Assembly: GCA_028564925.1 (NCBI GenBank)
Contig: CM053030.1
Location: forward strand, 3,891,604-3,955,603
Direction of reading: 5' to 3'
Origin: Lithobates sylvaticus
Lineage: Eukaryota; Chordata; Amphibia; Anura; Ranidae
Length of the DNA: 64,000 bases
Made by a program: the position numbers and the translations under genes. Under the pieces are notes generated by a model. It was not told the DNA's origin. It ran no database searches and worked only from the letters and a program-made list of their open reading frames with translations. This document shows, one piece after another, positions 10,073 through 22,539 of the stretch (positions within the stretch are counted from its first letter, which is position 1; each line of letters begins with the position of its first letter).

Positions 10073-10987
10073 ATGACGTCCAGTCAGGATAACAGAACCA
10101 CCGCCCCGGCTGTCATTTTACTATAGGCCGGGCGGGAAGTGGTTAACATTAGACTACCAGAAAATGGCTGCTCATTGAATTACATACTAAGGCTTTTTAA
10201 AGACACTTCCATCGCTGCCTCTATCCCCTGATGAAGTCACAAGATTGTGACGCGACACGTCGGAACAGACAGACACCGGAAGTGACGTCAGTCTGCGAGC
10301 TCGCCGCTCGTGGTGATTAGCGTTTACCTTGTTTTTAAATGTGAGTACCGCAGTTTAATTTAAGAAATAAACACCCATATTTTTGCATGCTACACTATCT
10401 GGGACCCCTTCTTCTTTCTCCATATGATCCATGTACCTATCTGGTAGAACTTTCCACACTATCTATTTTACATCTGAGAGACGTACATACACCATCCTAA
10501 ACCATTGATCAGGACATAAGGCTGTTTAGTTGAGCTCCACGCTACGCCGTTCATAGGAAGCCGTTAGTGGGATCCGCTGCAGGACCTTGGATCTTTATGT
10601 GCTTCATATACACGCTGTTTCCTTACAGCAGTAAGGTGAGAGGCCATTTCACATTGAGATGTTATTACACTGAAGAAAAGTCACCGTTCACATTGCTGTA
10701 TTTCCACAGAATATCAGAGGAATTGTTTATTCACCGTCTTCTATTATTAAATAAGGCCACTCAACCTTCTGGGACTGTTACTTAGTACCTTTATCTTTCG
10801 GCATTTTTCTTTTTTGTTTACATTTTTGGATTCCATCATGTTTATATGAATTTTAGCCCTGCGTTTTTCACACGTTACATTGTTTACCCATCTTATTACT
10901 CATATTGTATATATTGTTTGCACATTATTTGCGTTATCACAGAGAGCGCAGCACCATCTACTGATTTTGTTTTAACCTTAGAGGATA
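10073..10987. other. Short DNA-element remnant and hammerhead-bearing dispersed repeat
   Basis: Bases 10073-10144 end in GGGCGGGAAGTGGTTAA and look like the end of a short TTAA-type element. A decayed hammerhead-like motif follows at 10225-10263, with AATAAA at about 10365. The rest of the interval has no supported gene. Confidence 0.45.
10225..10263 (+). ncRNA. Decayed hammerhead-ribozyme-like motif
   Basis: CTGATGA (10228-10234) matches the first hammerhead core box. A hairpin GTCAC/GTGAC (10236-10251) stands at the stem II position. It is followed by CGACACGTC, where the canonical form would be CGAAAC-loop-GTC. CC before the core can pair with GG after GTC as a short stem I. The GAAA box reads GACA, so activity is unlikely in this copy. 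Confidence 0.45.
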
Positions 10988-11973
10988 TTAACCACTTCAA
11001 TACCGCATCATTGTCATATGACACCCACAAGGTGGATCTCCCATCCTGGGTGGGCGTCATATGACGTCCTCACATTCCCGGCCGCCTGGGGGGCGCGCGG
11101 CATCGCTCGGGACCTGGTGCGAGTGTCCGGTGGCCGCGATGTCCGCCGGGCACCCGCGATTGCCCGTTAAAACAACGGGACCGTGGAGCTGTGTGTGTAA
11201 TGATGAGGTGTAAACACACAGCTCCACGTCCTGTCAGCGGAGAGGAGACCGATCATGTGATCCCAGTACGGAGGAACACATGATCGGTCTCCTCCCCTTG
11301 AGTCCCCTCCCCCCACAGTTAGAATCACTCCTATAGGGACACACATTAACCCCTGCAGCGCCCCCTAGTGTTAACCCCTTCCCTGCCAGTCACATTTACA
11401 CAGTAATCAATGCAATTTTATAGCAACGATCGCTGTGTAAATGTGAATGGTTCCAAAAATGTGTCAAAAGTGTCCGAAGTGTCCGCCGCAATGTCGCAGT
11501 CACGAAAAAAAAAATCGCAGATCGCCGACATTACTAGTGAAAAAAAAAAATTCAATAAATCTATCCCCTATTTTGTAGACGCTATAACTTTTGCGCAAAC
11601 CGATCAATATACGCTTATTGCGATTTTTTTTACCAAAAATATGTAGAAGAATACGTATCGGCCTAAACTGAGGAAAAAAATTGTTTTTTTTAAAAAAAAA
11701 ATGGGATATTTATTATAGCAAAAAGTAAAAAATATTGTGTTTTTTTTCAAAATTGTCGCTCTTATTTTGTTTATAGCGCAAAGAATAAAAATCGCAGGGG
11801 CGATCAAATACCACCAAAAGAAAGCTCTATTTGTGGGAAAAAAAGGACGTCAATTTTGTTTGGGTGTAACGTCGCACGACCGCGCAATTGTCAGTTAAAG
11901 CGACGCAGTGCCGAATCGCAAAAAGTGCTCTGGTAAGGAAGGGTGTTTAAAAGCCCTGTATTGAAGTGGTTAA
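10988..11973. mobile_element. TTAA-flanked non-autonomous DNA element (piggyBac/Kolobok-like)
   Basis: The element occupies 10992-11969 between two TTAA copies (10988-10991 and 11970-11973). The terminal repeats are perfect over 12 bases: CCACTTCAATAC at the left and its complement at the right. Its interior resembles 56800-57748 and part of 28230-28560. No transposase frame is present, so it would need one in trans. The TTAA target suggests piggyBac or Kolobok; terminal bases alone do not decide between them. Confidence 0.85.
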
Positions 11974-13175
11974 TGTATGGCATTCCACCCCAAACCTATA
12001 TGTCACTAAAAAGCCCGGTGAGGCGTGTCAAGGAGTTGTCGGCCATATTGTAAAAATATAAAATAGTACAAAATAATAAAAAAATGTAATAATAAAAATA
12101 AAAACTACTGACACCATCCACAGCCCTACTGACACCGTCAGTATATACTGTACATGGCACTCTCCTGGTGTCACCTTCTCCAGCCGGTATGGCCGGGGAA
12201 GATGCTAATACAGCACCAGTTCTGAACTCCATTAGATACACTGGAGGACGGGGGAGGGGGTGTACTTACTTTCCCTCAGCTGACTGTCACATATATTTTT
12301 GTTGAATAAATTATTAAAAAGGCACATTTTTTCTGGTGTTTTCCTTCAGATAAATCCCATTTATTAGCAGGCGCTGATTGAATAAAGATCGAATGTTACT
12401 TTATCACAAGAATGCATTTTATTTATTTTGGCACCATAAGTAACAACAAAGTTTTAGGTTGATAGATGAAATGTACGAACGTCTCTGGTCCATAGGGGGG
12501 GGGGGGTGCAGGTGAAGGGACTTTTATAAAAACATCCGTGTAGCCGGTGATACATCCATAGCGATAGGTGAGATCGTAGGGTTTAGCTATGACTAAGCGA
12601 TAAGGGAGGGTGAAACGCGTCGGTGCTGCTGTTCCCCTCTATTTCTGATTTTGGATATGTTTTATGAACTTGCTGAAATAAAAGTGATTTTACTGGGCAT
12701 GCAGCCAACCAGAATTCTATTTGATCGCAGGTGAGATCATAACTTCTAAGTGATGAGTGACGACATGAACACCTGGTAGGAAGGAAACAAGAAGAAGGTT
12801 ACTTTGTGTCATCCCCGTATACAATGGGACTGATTAGGAGATACAAAATAGAGAAAGTCACCAGGAATACTGAGCTCCATACTGTATGTCAGGCCACCAT
12901 GATGGGGCCAATTAGGACAACTGTGAGATGTTCTCTAGCAGTGGGGGGATCGAGGGGGGGGGGGGGGGGCACAACACTCATCTGTACCAAGACTGGGATC
13001 AATCAGGTTTTCTACTTCTAGTTTTTAGTATTTATAAAGGACTGTCAGATTCTGGTTGAATCTCAAAGCCCATTCTGGTTTTAGGATGTATCTAGTTTTA
13101 TGTGTTATCAGCCACCTCGGGGTGTTTTTCCTGTAACTTACTCCATAAAAGTAATGAAATAATCAAGTAGGGACG
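11974..13175. other. No gene recognised; one GAAACGCGTCGG motif
   Basis: I see no coding region or complete element here. The word GAAACGCGTCGG at 12612-12623, followed by AATAAA about 65 bases later, resembles the 3-prime half of the hammerhead-like modules elsewhere in the window, but no clear CTGANGA box precedes it. Runs of G occur at 12490-12500 and 12955-12968. Confidence 0.35.
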
Positions 13176-13254
13176 GTGGGAACAAGGGATGGGCCCGGTG
13201 TTCGAATCAAACATCGGCCGTTCGTCCGCTCGTCGAGCCCAGAAATATGTCGGC

Positions 13255-13429
13255 CGTTCGCATCAAATTTGTGTGATGCGAGCGGCCCGCAATGCACTGC
13301 GCCAGTCGCAGTGCATTGCTGGCTGATGATTGGCCAAGCATGCACTGTGACCCCGCATGCTTGGCCAATCATAGAGCCAGCGGCGAGGAAAGCAATAATT
13401 GGCCACAGGCAGGATGCCTGTGGCCAATT
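13255..13429. repeat. Cluster of four hairpins, copy 2
   Basis: Palindromes at 13255-13284, 13289-13319, 13326-13372 and 13397-13429 correspond, in reverse order, to those at 1830-2003. Loop sequences and some stem bases differ, while the stems remain paired. They lie between the left terminus and the TATA-like box at 13461. Confidence 0.85.
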
Positions 13430-13798
13430 ATAGCTCAGGGGGTTTAGTACACACCCCACACTATATAAGGCCGCCGCGCCGGCGGCCTCATGTAGTGTGT
13501 TCCAGCGTTAGGATTAGGAACAGTGAGAGATTGACTTGTCTGTACAGTGTCTGCTTGTGCATTATCTGCTGTTTTGATTCATCTGCATTATCTGCTTGTG
13601 GATTCTGGGGATTAGTGTAGGGAAAGAGAAAAAATAGGCAGGGTAGTTTATACTTCTCAGTGCTGTTCTCAATCTCTACCAATCCAGCCACCTGCAGGAG
13701 TAGTTAGTGTGTGTGCTGTGTTAGTACAGCACTGCAGTAGCACATTAAACCACCTTTACCCTTCTGGCCTGTTGTGTCATCTAAGGCAGCCATCTGCA

Positions 13799-15570
13799 GC
13801 TAATGAATTGTCGGCTCCCGTAACACAGAGAACAGTCATTCATTGAAAGTCATTGATTAAAAAAAAAGTCATTGAAAAAAAAAAAAAAGCGTGGAGTTTC
13901 CCCCAAATTCAATAACCAGGCCCTTCAGGTCTGCTATGGATATTAAGGGGAATAAATTTAAAAAAATGACGTAGGGGTCCCCCTAAATATCCGTCTGGGA
14001 TGGATTTTAAGGGGAACCCTGGCCCAAAAAAAAAGAAAATGGCGTGGGATTCCCCTCAAAATCCATACTAGACACTTATCCGAGCATGCAACCTGGCAGG
14101 CTGCAGGAAAAGAGGGGGGATGAGAGCGGCCCCCCCTCTCTCCTGAACCGTACCAGGCCACATGCCCTCAACATTGGGAGGGTGCTTTGGGGGTCTGTGA
14201 CCCCTCAAAGCACCATGTCCCCATGTTGATGGGGACAAGGGCCTCGTCCCCACAACCCTGGCCATTGGTTGTGGGGGTCTGCGGGCGGGGGGCTTATCGG
14301 AATCTGGAAGCCCCCTTTAACAAGGAGACCCCCAGATCCCGCCCCCCCCTGTGTGAAATGGTAAGGGGGTACAAAAGTACCCCTACCATTTCACCAAAAA
14401 AGTGCCAAAAAAGTTAAAAATTACAGGAGACGGTCTTTGACAATTCCTTTATTAAAATCTTCTTTCTTCTGGTCTTCCTTCTTCCTTTCTTCATCCTTCG
14501 GTTTCTTCATCTTCTTCTTCTTCCATCTTCTACCATCTTCTTGTTCCATCATCTTCTTCCTCCGATCCGCTTCTTCTTGCTCTGGTCTTCTCGTCCGGCA
14601 TCTTCTTCCACGGCGTCAGCGTCTCTTCTTGGGCTGCTCCGCGCAATGGGAGGCTCCCGCTGTGTGAGGCTTTGCTGCGTCTGACAGGTCTTTTATAACG
14701 GAGGGCACCTGGTGACCCCGCCCCCTCTGACATCATGGGGAAAGCCATAGGGAAGTCCCCATGATGTCCCTGTGCGTCAGAGGGGGCGGGTTCACCAGGT
14801 GGCCCCGCCCTCCGTTATAAAAGACCTGTCAGACACAGCAAAGCCTCACACAGCGGGAGCCTCCCATTGCGTGGAGCGGCCCAAGAAGAGACACCGACGC
14901 CGTGGAAGAAGATGCCGGACGAGAAGACCAGAGCAAGAAGAAACGGATCAGAGGAAGAAGATTATGGAAGAAGAAGATGGAAGAAGATGGAAGAAGAAGA
15001 AGATGAAGAAACCGAAGGATGAAGAAAGGAAGAAGGAAGACCAGAAGAAAGAAGATTTTAATAAAGAAATTGTCAAAGACCGTCTCCTGTAATTTTTAAC
15101 ATTTTTGTCACTTTTTTTGGTGAAATGGTAGGGGTACTTTTGTACCCCCTTACCATTTCACACAGGGGGGGGCGGGATCTGGGGGTCCCCTTGTTAAAGG
15201 GGGCTTCCAGATTCTGATAAGCCCCCCGCCCGCAGACCCCCACAACCAATGGCCAGGGTTGTGGGGACGAGGCCCTTGTCCCCATCAACATGGGGACATG
15301 GTGCTTTGAGGGGTCACAGACCCCCAAAGCACCCTCCCAATGTTGAGGGCATGTGGCCTGGTACGGTTCAGGAGGGAGGGGGGCCGCTCTCGTCCCCCCC
15401 TCTTTTCCTGCGGCCTGCCAGGTTGCCTGCTCGGATAAGGGTCTGGTATGGATTTTGAGGGGGGCCCCACGCCATTTTTTTTGGCCGGGGTTCCCCTTAA
15501 TATCCATAGCAGACCTGAAGAGCCTGGTTATTGAATTTGGGGGAAACCCCACGCTTTTTTTTTTTTTTAT
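13799..15570. repeat. Giant inverted repeat (palindrome), copy 2
   Basis: The arms meet near 14754. The left arm starts at 13799 (CTAATGAATTGTCGGCTCCC); the right arm runs to 15570 and resumes after the L1 at 23766, ending near 23818 with the complementary word. The TTATAAAAG boxes point outward (minus near 14695, plus near 14815). AATAAA lies near 15058 on the plus strand and its complement near 14450. Arm length is about 950 bases. The architecture is the same as in copy 1. Confidence 0.85.
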
Positions 15571-15970
15571 CAAACTTTTTTTTTTTTATCAAACTTTTTT
15601 TTTTGTTTCAAATCTTACTTTATTTCATTTTCACATTTTAACAAACATCAAACTTTGCAGTTACATGTATTATACAGGCTTTTACAGTTGTATCTGTTTA
15701 TGGCTCCATAGTTTCTTACTCCTGTACTTTTGCGTGATAGTTATATATTGTTGCTACTACTTTCGTTCCTTCTTCCCATCATATGTCATTAAAACTTATC
15801 AAACAATCTATCATACTCTCCTCATTCATTTTAGTGTCCAACAGAGGGAAAAAGAGAAAAAAAAAAAAAAAGGAAAAGGAAAACAAAAAAAAGAAAAAAG
15901 AAAAAAATAAAAAAAAATAAAAAGGGATTTTGACAAGGTCTCTTCCTTCTTCCCTCCTCTCCTCTCCCCC

Positions 15971-18900
15971 TCATATCGTCCGTAGTAATAAGGACGACAT
16001 CCTATAATCTCTCCATTTTTGCCAGGTTTCGTTTATGTGATCTTTGAGGTTCTCCTCTTTTATAATCCTCTCTTCCAGCGAACGCATATCATCCATTTCT
16101 ATGATCCATTCCTCAATTGAGGGTGCTATATTGTTTTTCCATTTCCTTGCTATTACTGTTCTAGCTGCGGTTAAACAGTGTTTTAGTATCCCTTTTCTTA
16201 TCTTTTTGATCGTACCTGGTATCATTGATAAAATAGCGATCTTTATTTCTGGTTGTATGTTTATATCTGTCATCTCGCTATATATCTTAAATATTTTTTC
16301 CCAGAATATGTACACTTTTGGGCATAAAAACCAGATATGTGACATAGTCCCGGTTGCTTTTTGACATCTCCAGCAGGTGCTATCGTTTTCTATATTAATT
16401 TTATACAGGTCAATTGGGCATTTGTACCATCTCACTAGTAATTTGTAGTTTCTTTCCTGGTGCCTATTGGATAGAGACATTTTGTGTGTTAATAAAATTG
16501 CTTTGTCCCATTTCTCTCTGGGTATGGCCTCTTCCATCTCCTGTTCCCATTTTCTTACATACTTTAACTCTTGTGTGTTATTGTTTGAAATTAAATATTT
16601 GTATATATTGGAAAGATTATGTATGGGTCTTTGTTCCTGTAACAATAATGTTTCCAATGTTGTGGGTGTTCTATCCAGAATTCCTGTTTTCTCAAGAGTG
16701 TTTATATATTCCTGAAGCTGTCTGTGTTGTATCCATTTGTGTGCATGTTCTCTACCCATGTCTTCCAGTCGAATAAGTTTTTTATTCTCCATTGTTTGTA
16801 CTATTCTGATGCTATCTTTTTTCTCCCATTTTAAAAAGATTCTGGATTCTTTTGCTGGGGGGAAATCAGGATTGCCGAAGAGGGGTGTCATTGGGCCTAT
16901 ATATGATGACCCTATTCCCCTCTTCATCAGTCCGTCCCATGTTTTCAATGTTGCTTCAATCAAGAATGGCATTTCTTGTCTTAATGGTCTATTCTCTTTT
17001 TTTATCCATGGTAGTATTTTTAAATTTATATTCATAATTTCTTCCTCTAGTTCCACCCATTGTTTAGTTCCTTTATTATGAAACCAATCTAAAATCCTGG
17101 TGATCAGGGATGCCTTAAGGTATGTGGATAAATCCGGAAGAGCCAAACCCCCATCTTTTTTAGATCTTATAAGGGTTTCCCTGCTGATTCTTGCTGGTTT
17201 ACCCGCCCAAATAAAGCTGCTGATCAGTTTTCGTAGAGTGTTCAATATGTTTTTGAGGGGAAATATTGGGACTGTTTGGAATACATATAGTATTTTGGGA
17301 AGTATGTCCATTTTTATGATATTTATACGCCCTGTCCAAGAGAAAATCCCCTTGTTGTAGTTTTGAAGTAGTTTCGTTATTTTTTTGTATTAGTGGGACA
17401 TAGTTGTTTTCTTGGAGTTTTCTGATGTCATTGGGGATAAATATTCCTAGGTATTTAATAGTGCTATTTTGCCATTTAAAAGAGAAATTCCTTTTAAGAG
17501 TATCAACAGTGTTTGTAGTAAGTGAGATGTTTAAGGCTTCCGTTTTATTATAATTAACTTTGAAGTTACTAACTTCAGCAAAACGTTTAAATTCTTTTAT
17601 TAGATTGGGTAGCGTCACTATGGGGTTTGTAATGTATAGTAGTAGGTCATCTGCGTATCCTGAGAGTTTATATTCCTGATCTTTTATTCTAATTCCTTGT
17701 ATATCCTTATTTATCCGGATTGCTGTCATCAGATGTTCCATAGTTAAAACATATATCAGTGGGGATAAGGGACATCCCTGTCTGGTTCCGTTTCGTATTG
17801 TTATCGTGTCTGATAGTTCCCTATCAGACACTCGGATTTTGGCCGTTGGGTTCTGATATAGAACCAGAATCTTTTCTAATAATCTAGGGCCCAGTCCCCA
17901 TTGTTTCAATGTCTCTTCAAAGAATCGCCATCCCACCCTGTCGAATGCTTTTTCAGCATCTACTGCCAATAGACAGGATGGGATGGCGTGTCTCTTCGCG
18001 TATTCGACTAATGTCAAAGTTTTAAAAGTGTTATCTCTCGCTTCTCTTCCCTCCACGAATCCTACTTGGTCTAAATGTATCGTTGTTGGTAGTTTAGGGG
18101 TAAGCCTGTTGGCTATAACTTTAGAGTAGATTCGGAGATCTATATTCGTCAGGGAGATCGGCCTATAGTTTCCACATAGTGTATGGTCTTTATCGGGTTT
18201 GGGTATGAGAGATATATATGCTTGCATACTTTGCGATACAAATGGCTGAGCTATAGATACAGAGTTAAATGTGCGTTTTAAAACTGGGATAAGCAGATCT
18301 TTGTATAATTTGTAAAACCGTGGGGTAAATCCGTCAGGTCCTGGGCTTTTACCTATTGTCAGTGAGTCTATTACTATTTGTATTTCCGTTTCTGAAAATT
18401 CATTCTCAAGTTGTTCTATATCGCTATCAAGTAGCGGTGGTATCGGGGTTTCTGTTACGTATTGTTTTATCTTTTGATCAAGGTCTTCTGGGTTTTGTTT
18501 TGTTAGTCGGTTGGGTAGGTTATATAACCCAGAGTAAAATGTATGGAAAGTTTCCATAATCTTTTTGGGGTCATACGTCAGTTCCCCTGAGTCCGTTTTA
18601 ATTTTGGGAATTGATGTAGTTCTTGTTTGTTGTTTTAAAGCTCCAGCTAATATTTTACCTGGTTTATTCTCTTGATGGTAATATAGGGCACGATTTTTGT
18701 CTCTAATTCGAAGTGATTGTTCATTCAGTATCGTTCTCAACTCTACTCTTTTGTCCGAGAGGACCATTAATGTTTCTCGTGTTGTATTCTGTTTATGATG
18801 TTTCTCTAATACCGAAATTTCTTGTATCAATTCTTTTAGCCTGTTGTTTTTCATTTTTTTTAATCTAGACCCATGTTTAATAAAGAGGCCCCTTATTATA

Positions 18901-19775
18901 CATTTAAGGGTTTCCCATTGATTTGGGAGTGATGTATTGTCTTCTATGTGGTCTGATGTAAAGTTCGATATCGCGGAGCTAATTTCAGTTCTACAGGATT
19001 CATCAAATAGTAAATTGTCATTTAGTTTCCATGTACCTCTAGGCATACTTTTATTTATTGTATCTATAGTTAGGTAGATGGGTGCATGGTCTGACCATAT
19101 GAAATTCCCTATCTCGGGGGCAGAGGTTGTTGCAATCGCCGAAGAGTTTATCAAAAAGTAGTCCAGTCTATGATATGTATTGTGTACCTGGGAGTAAAAT
19201 GTATAGTCTTTTGTATTTGGATTTGTTATTCTCCATATATCTATTAGTTGGTATTGTTCTAATAGTTTTTTAAATGCTCCTTTCTCATTTTTCTTTTGAG
19301 GTCCTGTCTTTGCTGTGGTATCCATATTTCGATCTAGAACAAAATTGAAGTCTCCTCCAATTATGATTGTCCCTTCTGCTTTAATCATCATCTTTGTTAG
19401 TAGTTGAATGCCTGTTTTAATTTGATCTATATTTGGTAGGTAAATGTTAATAAAAGTGTATATCTGTCCGTATATATTCAGTTTTAACAATAATACTCTG
19501 CCTTCTCGACTTGTCCATTTTTCTAAAACCTGATGAGGTATTGAGTTATGAATTACTATTGAGACCCCTCTGGATTTTGAATATGGGTATGTATCGTGAT
19601 ACCAGTTGGGATATTGTCTATTCTGTATATTTGGTAGTTGATCTGTACGGAAGTGCGTTTCCTGGAAGAGAATGATTCCTACATTTTGTTTCTGGAGAGA
19701 ATATAAAATTTGTGTTCTCTTGGATGTTACATTTAGTCCCCTTGTATTAAAAGAGCAAACTTTAATAGTTGTCAT
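15971..19775 (-). CDS. L1-type ORF2: endonuclease, reverse transcriptase, C-terminal Cys motif
   Basis: About 1267 codons with one frame change. The APE-type endonuclease covers about residues 1-235 (SFNTRGLN, QETH, IIIGGDFNFVLD, HRLDYFLI, SDHAPI). Reverse transcriptase blocks are GKSPGPDGF (475-483), ISLIPKPDKD, NYRPISLTN, motif A AVDAEKAFDRVG (Asp about 606), GTRQGCPLSP and motif C YADD (707-710). The C-terminal part contains CWRCQKATGTMSHIWFLC, a zinc-knuckle-like motif. The frame shifts near residue 796 at a T7 run on the plus strand (17380-17386); one base fewer would keep the frame. No other break was seen. It could be a sequencing error or a young mutation. Confidence 0.9.
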
Positions 19776-21498
19776 ATTTCGAAAACAAGGGGTCTAGAGG
19801 AAGGAAGAGGGAGAAAGCGAAAAGGGGGGGGGGGGAGAGGGGAAGAGAGAGAAGGAAGGAGAGGGAAAAAAGAGAAAGAGGAAGAGAGAGAAAAAAAAAA
19901 AAAATAAAAAAAAAAGGAAAAAAAGAAAATTTTTTATTCTTTTAAAAACCTTTTCCTCTGTAGTTCACGTTCACTCGCACTAAGAGTCAAGTGCTCTTTG
20001 ATGTTCTACTCACTTATGATTTAAACTTTCATACTTTAACATTCTCTAAATGACTCGTTGAGTCTACCCTTACAATGTAAGTTCCCTATTTGGGGGTATA
20101 TAGGGATTTCCTTAGGGTTAGGACGTGTCCCTGGTCCGGGAATAGTTTAGTTTAAATGATGTAGGATTTTAGTGGGTGTTTTAATCCTACTTCTTGTTTA
20201 TCACCGTCATGAGCTGTTATTATTTGTATTACTTACGTTTGTTCTCCTATCCTCTTCCCCTCCCCCTCCCCCCCCCCCTCACCTTTGAAGTTATATTTAA
20301 AAGCCGACAGTTTATGTGGTATATATGCGTCTTATCCATTCTGTTATTGTTTTATCACAGATTGGTATTTGGATTGTCTCCCATGGATACAATGTGCTTT
20401 ATTGGTGCATAATCTATACAGTTTATTTCCTCTGCTCTTCGTTGTGGGGATAGAGTGGGCAGAAAGGGAAGGAGAGAGAGAGGGGAGGAAAAAAAAAAAA
20501 AAAAAAAAAAGGGGGAGGGGAAATTTTCTCTCTCTCTCTCCACCCCACCCACTCCCCCCCCCCCACCACAGAAGGTCGTTTTTTGAAGGGCAGAGGAAGA
20601 TTAAATCAATTGTATCCAATGGGGGCAAACCAACTCGCAAAAGCCCACAGCTCATGAGAGTCCATTTTTCAGGTACATTACAGTTTACACATTTTATCAC
20701 ATTTTCATTATATTCTAACATATTATATTTATGACTCTTTGCATTTAATTTCGAGTCCCTGTTACCCCAGTTTCTTCCCAAAAAAAAGAAAGAAAAAGGG
20801 GAAGAGAAAAAATAAAAAAAAATAAAAAAAAAAAGGGGGGGGAGCACCAAGGGGGGGAGGGGAGGCCAATTCTTTTGGAATCTCCCCAATCCCCTTGTTC
20901 TCCCCCTCGCTCCAATTCCCTCCCTCTCTTGAGATGAATGTGCAGGTAGTAGATAGTGAATTGTGTCTAGTGTGTCCTTGTCGTGTGTATATAATATTAG
21001 TGTACAGGCCTGCAATTGGTGTATCCCTTTCCCTTCTACCCTTCCCTCCCAAGTCTTGCATCAACCCTTAGGAATGTGAGTCTCTATATAGATATGGTAA
21101 AGTTGTGTGATGTGCTCCAAAAAAAAAAAAAAAAAAAAAAAAAAGGGTTTGTGAAAAAAAAAAAAAAAAAAAAAAAAGTTTGTGCCCCTATTTCATATTC
21201 AAATGTTCTGGTCTTTTCCCTGATCACCTCTAATGTTGACATTATTTCCCCTTTATCTATTACATATCCGCAGTGTATATTGTGATAGTTACTGTTTATA
21301 CCCTATTCCTAAACCTCCCTTTTTTCTCCCTCCCCTCACCCTTCCATCTCCCTCCTCCCCAAAAAAAGAAGGAGAGGGGGAGAGAAAAAAAAAAAACACA
21401 AAAAAAATAAAATAAAAAAAAAGCTGAAAAGGGGGGAAATTATGTATCTCCTTCCCTTCTCCTTCCCCCTCATTCTACGGTTATCATTCTGAAGAGTT
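19776..21498 (-). other. L1 inter-ORF region, low complexity
   Basis: A 1.7-kb stretch between ORF2 and ORF1 made mostly of homopurine/homopyrimidine tracts: A-, G- and C-rich runs at 19820-19930, 20260-20280, 20460-20560, 20780-20870, 21119-21178 and 21360-21425. No open frame is supported. The usual L1 inter-ORF gap is tens of bases, so this is long. Confidence 0.7.
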
Positions 21499-22539
21499 TT
21501 AATATATCTGAGCCCACAGGGGCAGTTCTATCAAAGGGAGTCCCAGATGGTTGAGGAATTCTTGTAGATCTTCAATACTCCGAAATACCGTTTTCTGGCC
21601 GTCTTGGTACACTATTACTTGAAAGGGGGATCCCCATTTATAAAGGAATCCCTTCTCTCTCAATAGCTCCAATAGTGGTTTCACTGCTCTTCTCTTATTT
21701 AATGTATGTTTAGATAGATCCTGTAGGAATATAAGTTGAACTCCCTCATACTTGAATTCCCTTTGTGTTCTTGCTGCCATCATTATTTTTTCTTTGATTT
21801 GAAAAAAATGTATTCTACATATTATGTCTCTAGGTCTTGTTTGGTTGGGATCTCTGGGTCCTTGAATTCTATGTGCTCGATCAATCTCTATTGCTGTTGT
21901 CTCAGGTTGTTGTAGTAAGATATTAAATATATGTTGTAATATTTGTTTCAGGTTCTCGGTGTCTACTGATTCTGGAAGTCCTCTTATTTTTATATCACCA
22001 CGTCTATTCCTGTTCTCGAGTTCATCTGTTGAATCTCTTATTTGTTTTATTAATCGATCGTGTTCTATTATTTTTTCTTCCAGGGTAAGTGTTTTCTGGT
22101 CAATCGTCAGGATTTTGGCATCTATGCTATTCATATGCTCTTGGGTGTCTATTAAGGATACCTTCAATGAATTTATTTGCTCTTTATATGTAGTCTCTAA
22201 TCTATAGACATAATTATCCATATCTTCTTTAGTTGGTAGTGATTTTAAGTGTGTCTGTATGTCCCAGTTGGGATTGTTTGTTGGTCTCGTTGTGTCCATT
22301 ATAGGATATTGTGTACTCCCTGTGGGGCTATTGTTGAGTGGGAGCTCTGGGCTCATACTGGGTGAAGCAAAATGCAATTCAGTGGAAGTCTCTGCGTCTT
22401 GTTGTGGTGATATTAATGGCTGTTTGAAAAACCCCTTTATATCTGAGTTCTGTGCAGATTGTGGCTTAATCGGATTTTTTGTTGTTCCACCTGTGGATCC
22501 TCTCTTTGTTTTCTGAGTGTGTGTACTTTTTGGTGGCAT
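21499..22539 (-). CDS. L1-type ORF1 protein
   Basis: A complete open frame of 346 residues from the ATG at 22539 (MPPKSTHTQK); an upstream in-frame ATG at 22584 would add 15 residues. The N-terminal 100 residues are low complexity, rich in S, T, P and Q. A heptad-like, predicted coiled-coil segment covers about 105-178. An RRM-like segment starts at GDIKIRGLPE (181) and the C-terminal domain contains IDRAHRI and RDIICRIHFF. L1 ORF1p is known to bind RNA as a trimer and act as a chaperone for target-primed reverse transcription. No disruption is visible, in keeping with a young copy. Confidence 0.85.
   Translation of the reverse strand: MPPKSTHTQKTKRGSTGGTTKNPIKPQSAQNSDIKGFFKQPLISPQQDAETSTELHFASPSMSPELPLNNSPTGSTQYPIMDTTRPTNNPNWDIQTHLKSLPTKEDMDNYVYRLETTYKEQINSLKVSLIDTQEHMNSIDAKILTIDQKTLTLEEKIIEHDRLIKQIRDSTDELENRNRRGDIKIRGLPESVDTENLKQILQHIFNILLQQPETTAIEIDRAHRIQGPRDPNQTRPRDIICRIHFFQIKEKIMMAARTQREFKYEGVQLIFLQDLSKHTLNKRRAVKPLLELLREKGFLYKWGSPFQVIVYQDGQKTVFRSIEDLQEFLNHLGLPLIELPLWAQIY

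Noticed and set aside
12590-12625. Full hammerhead at the GAAACGCGTCGG word
   Set aside because: Only the 3-prime half is convincing. The upstream CTAAGCGA differs from CUGANGA in length and sequence.
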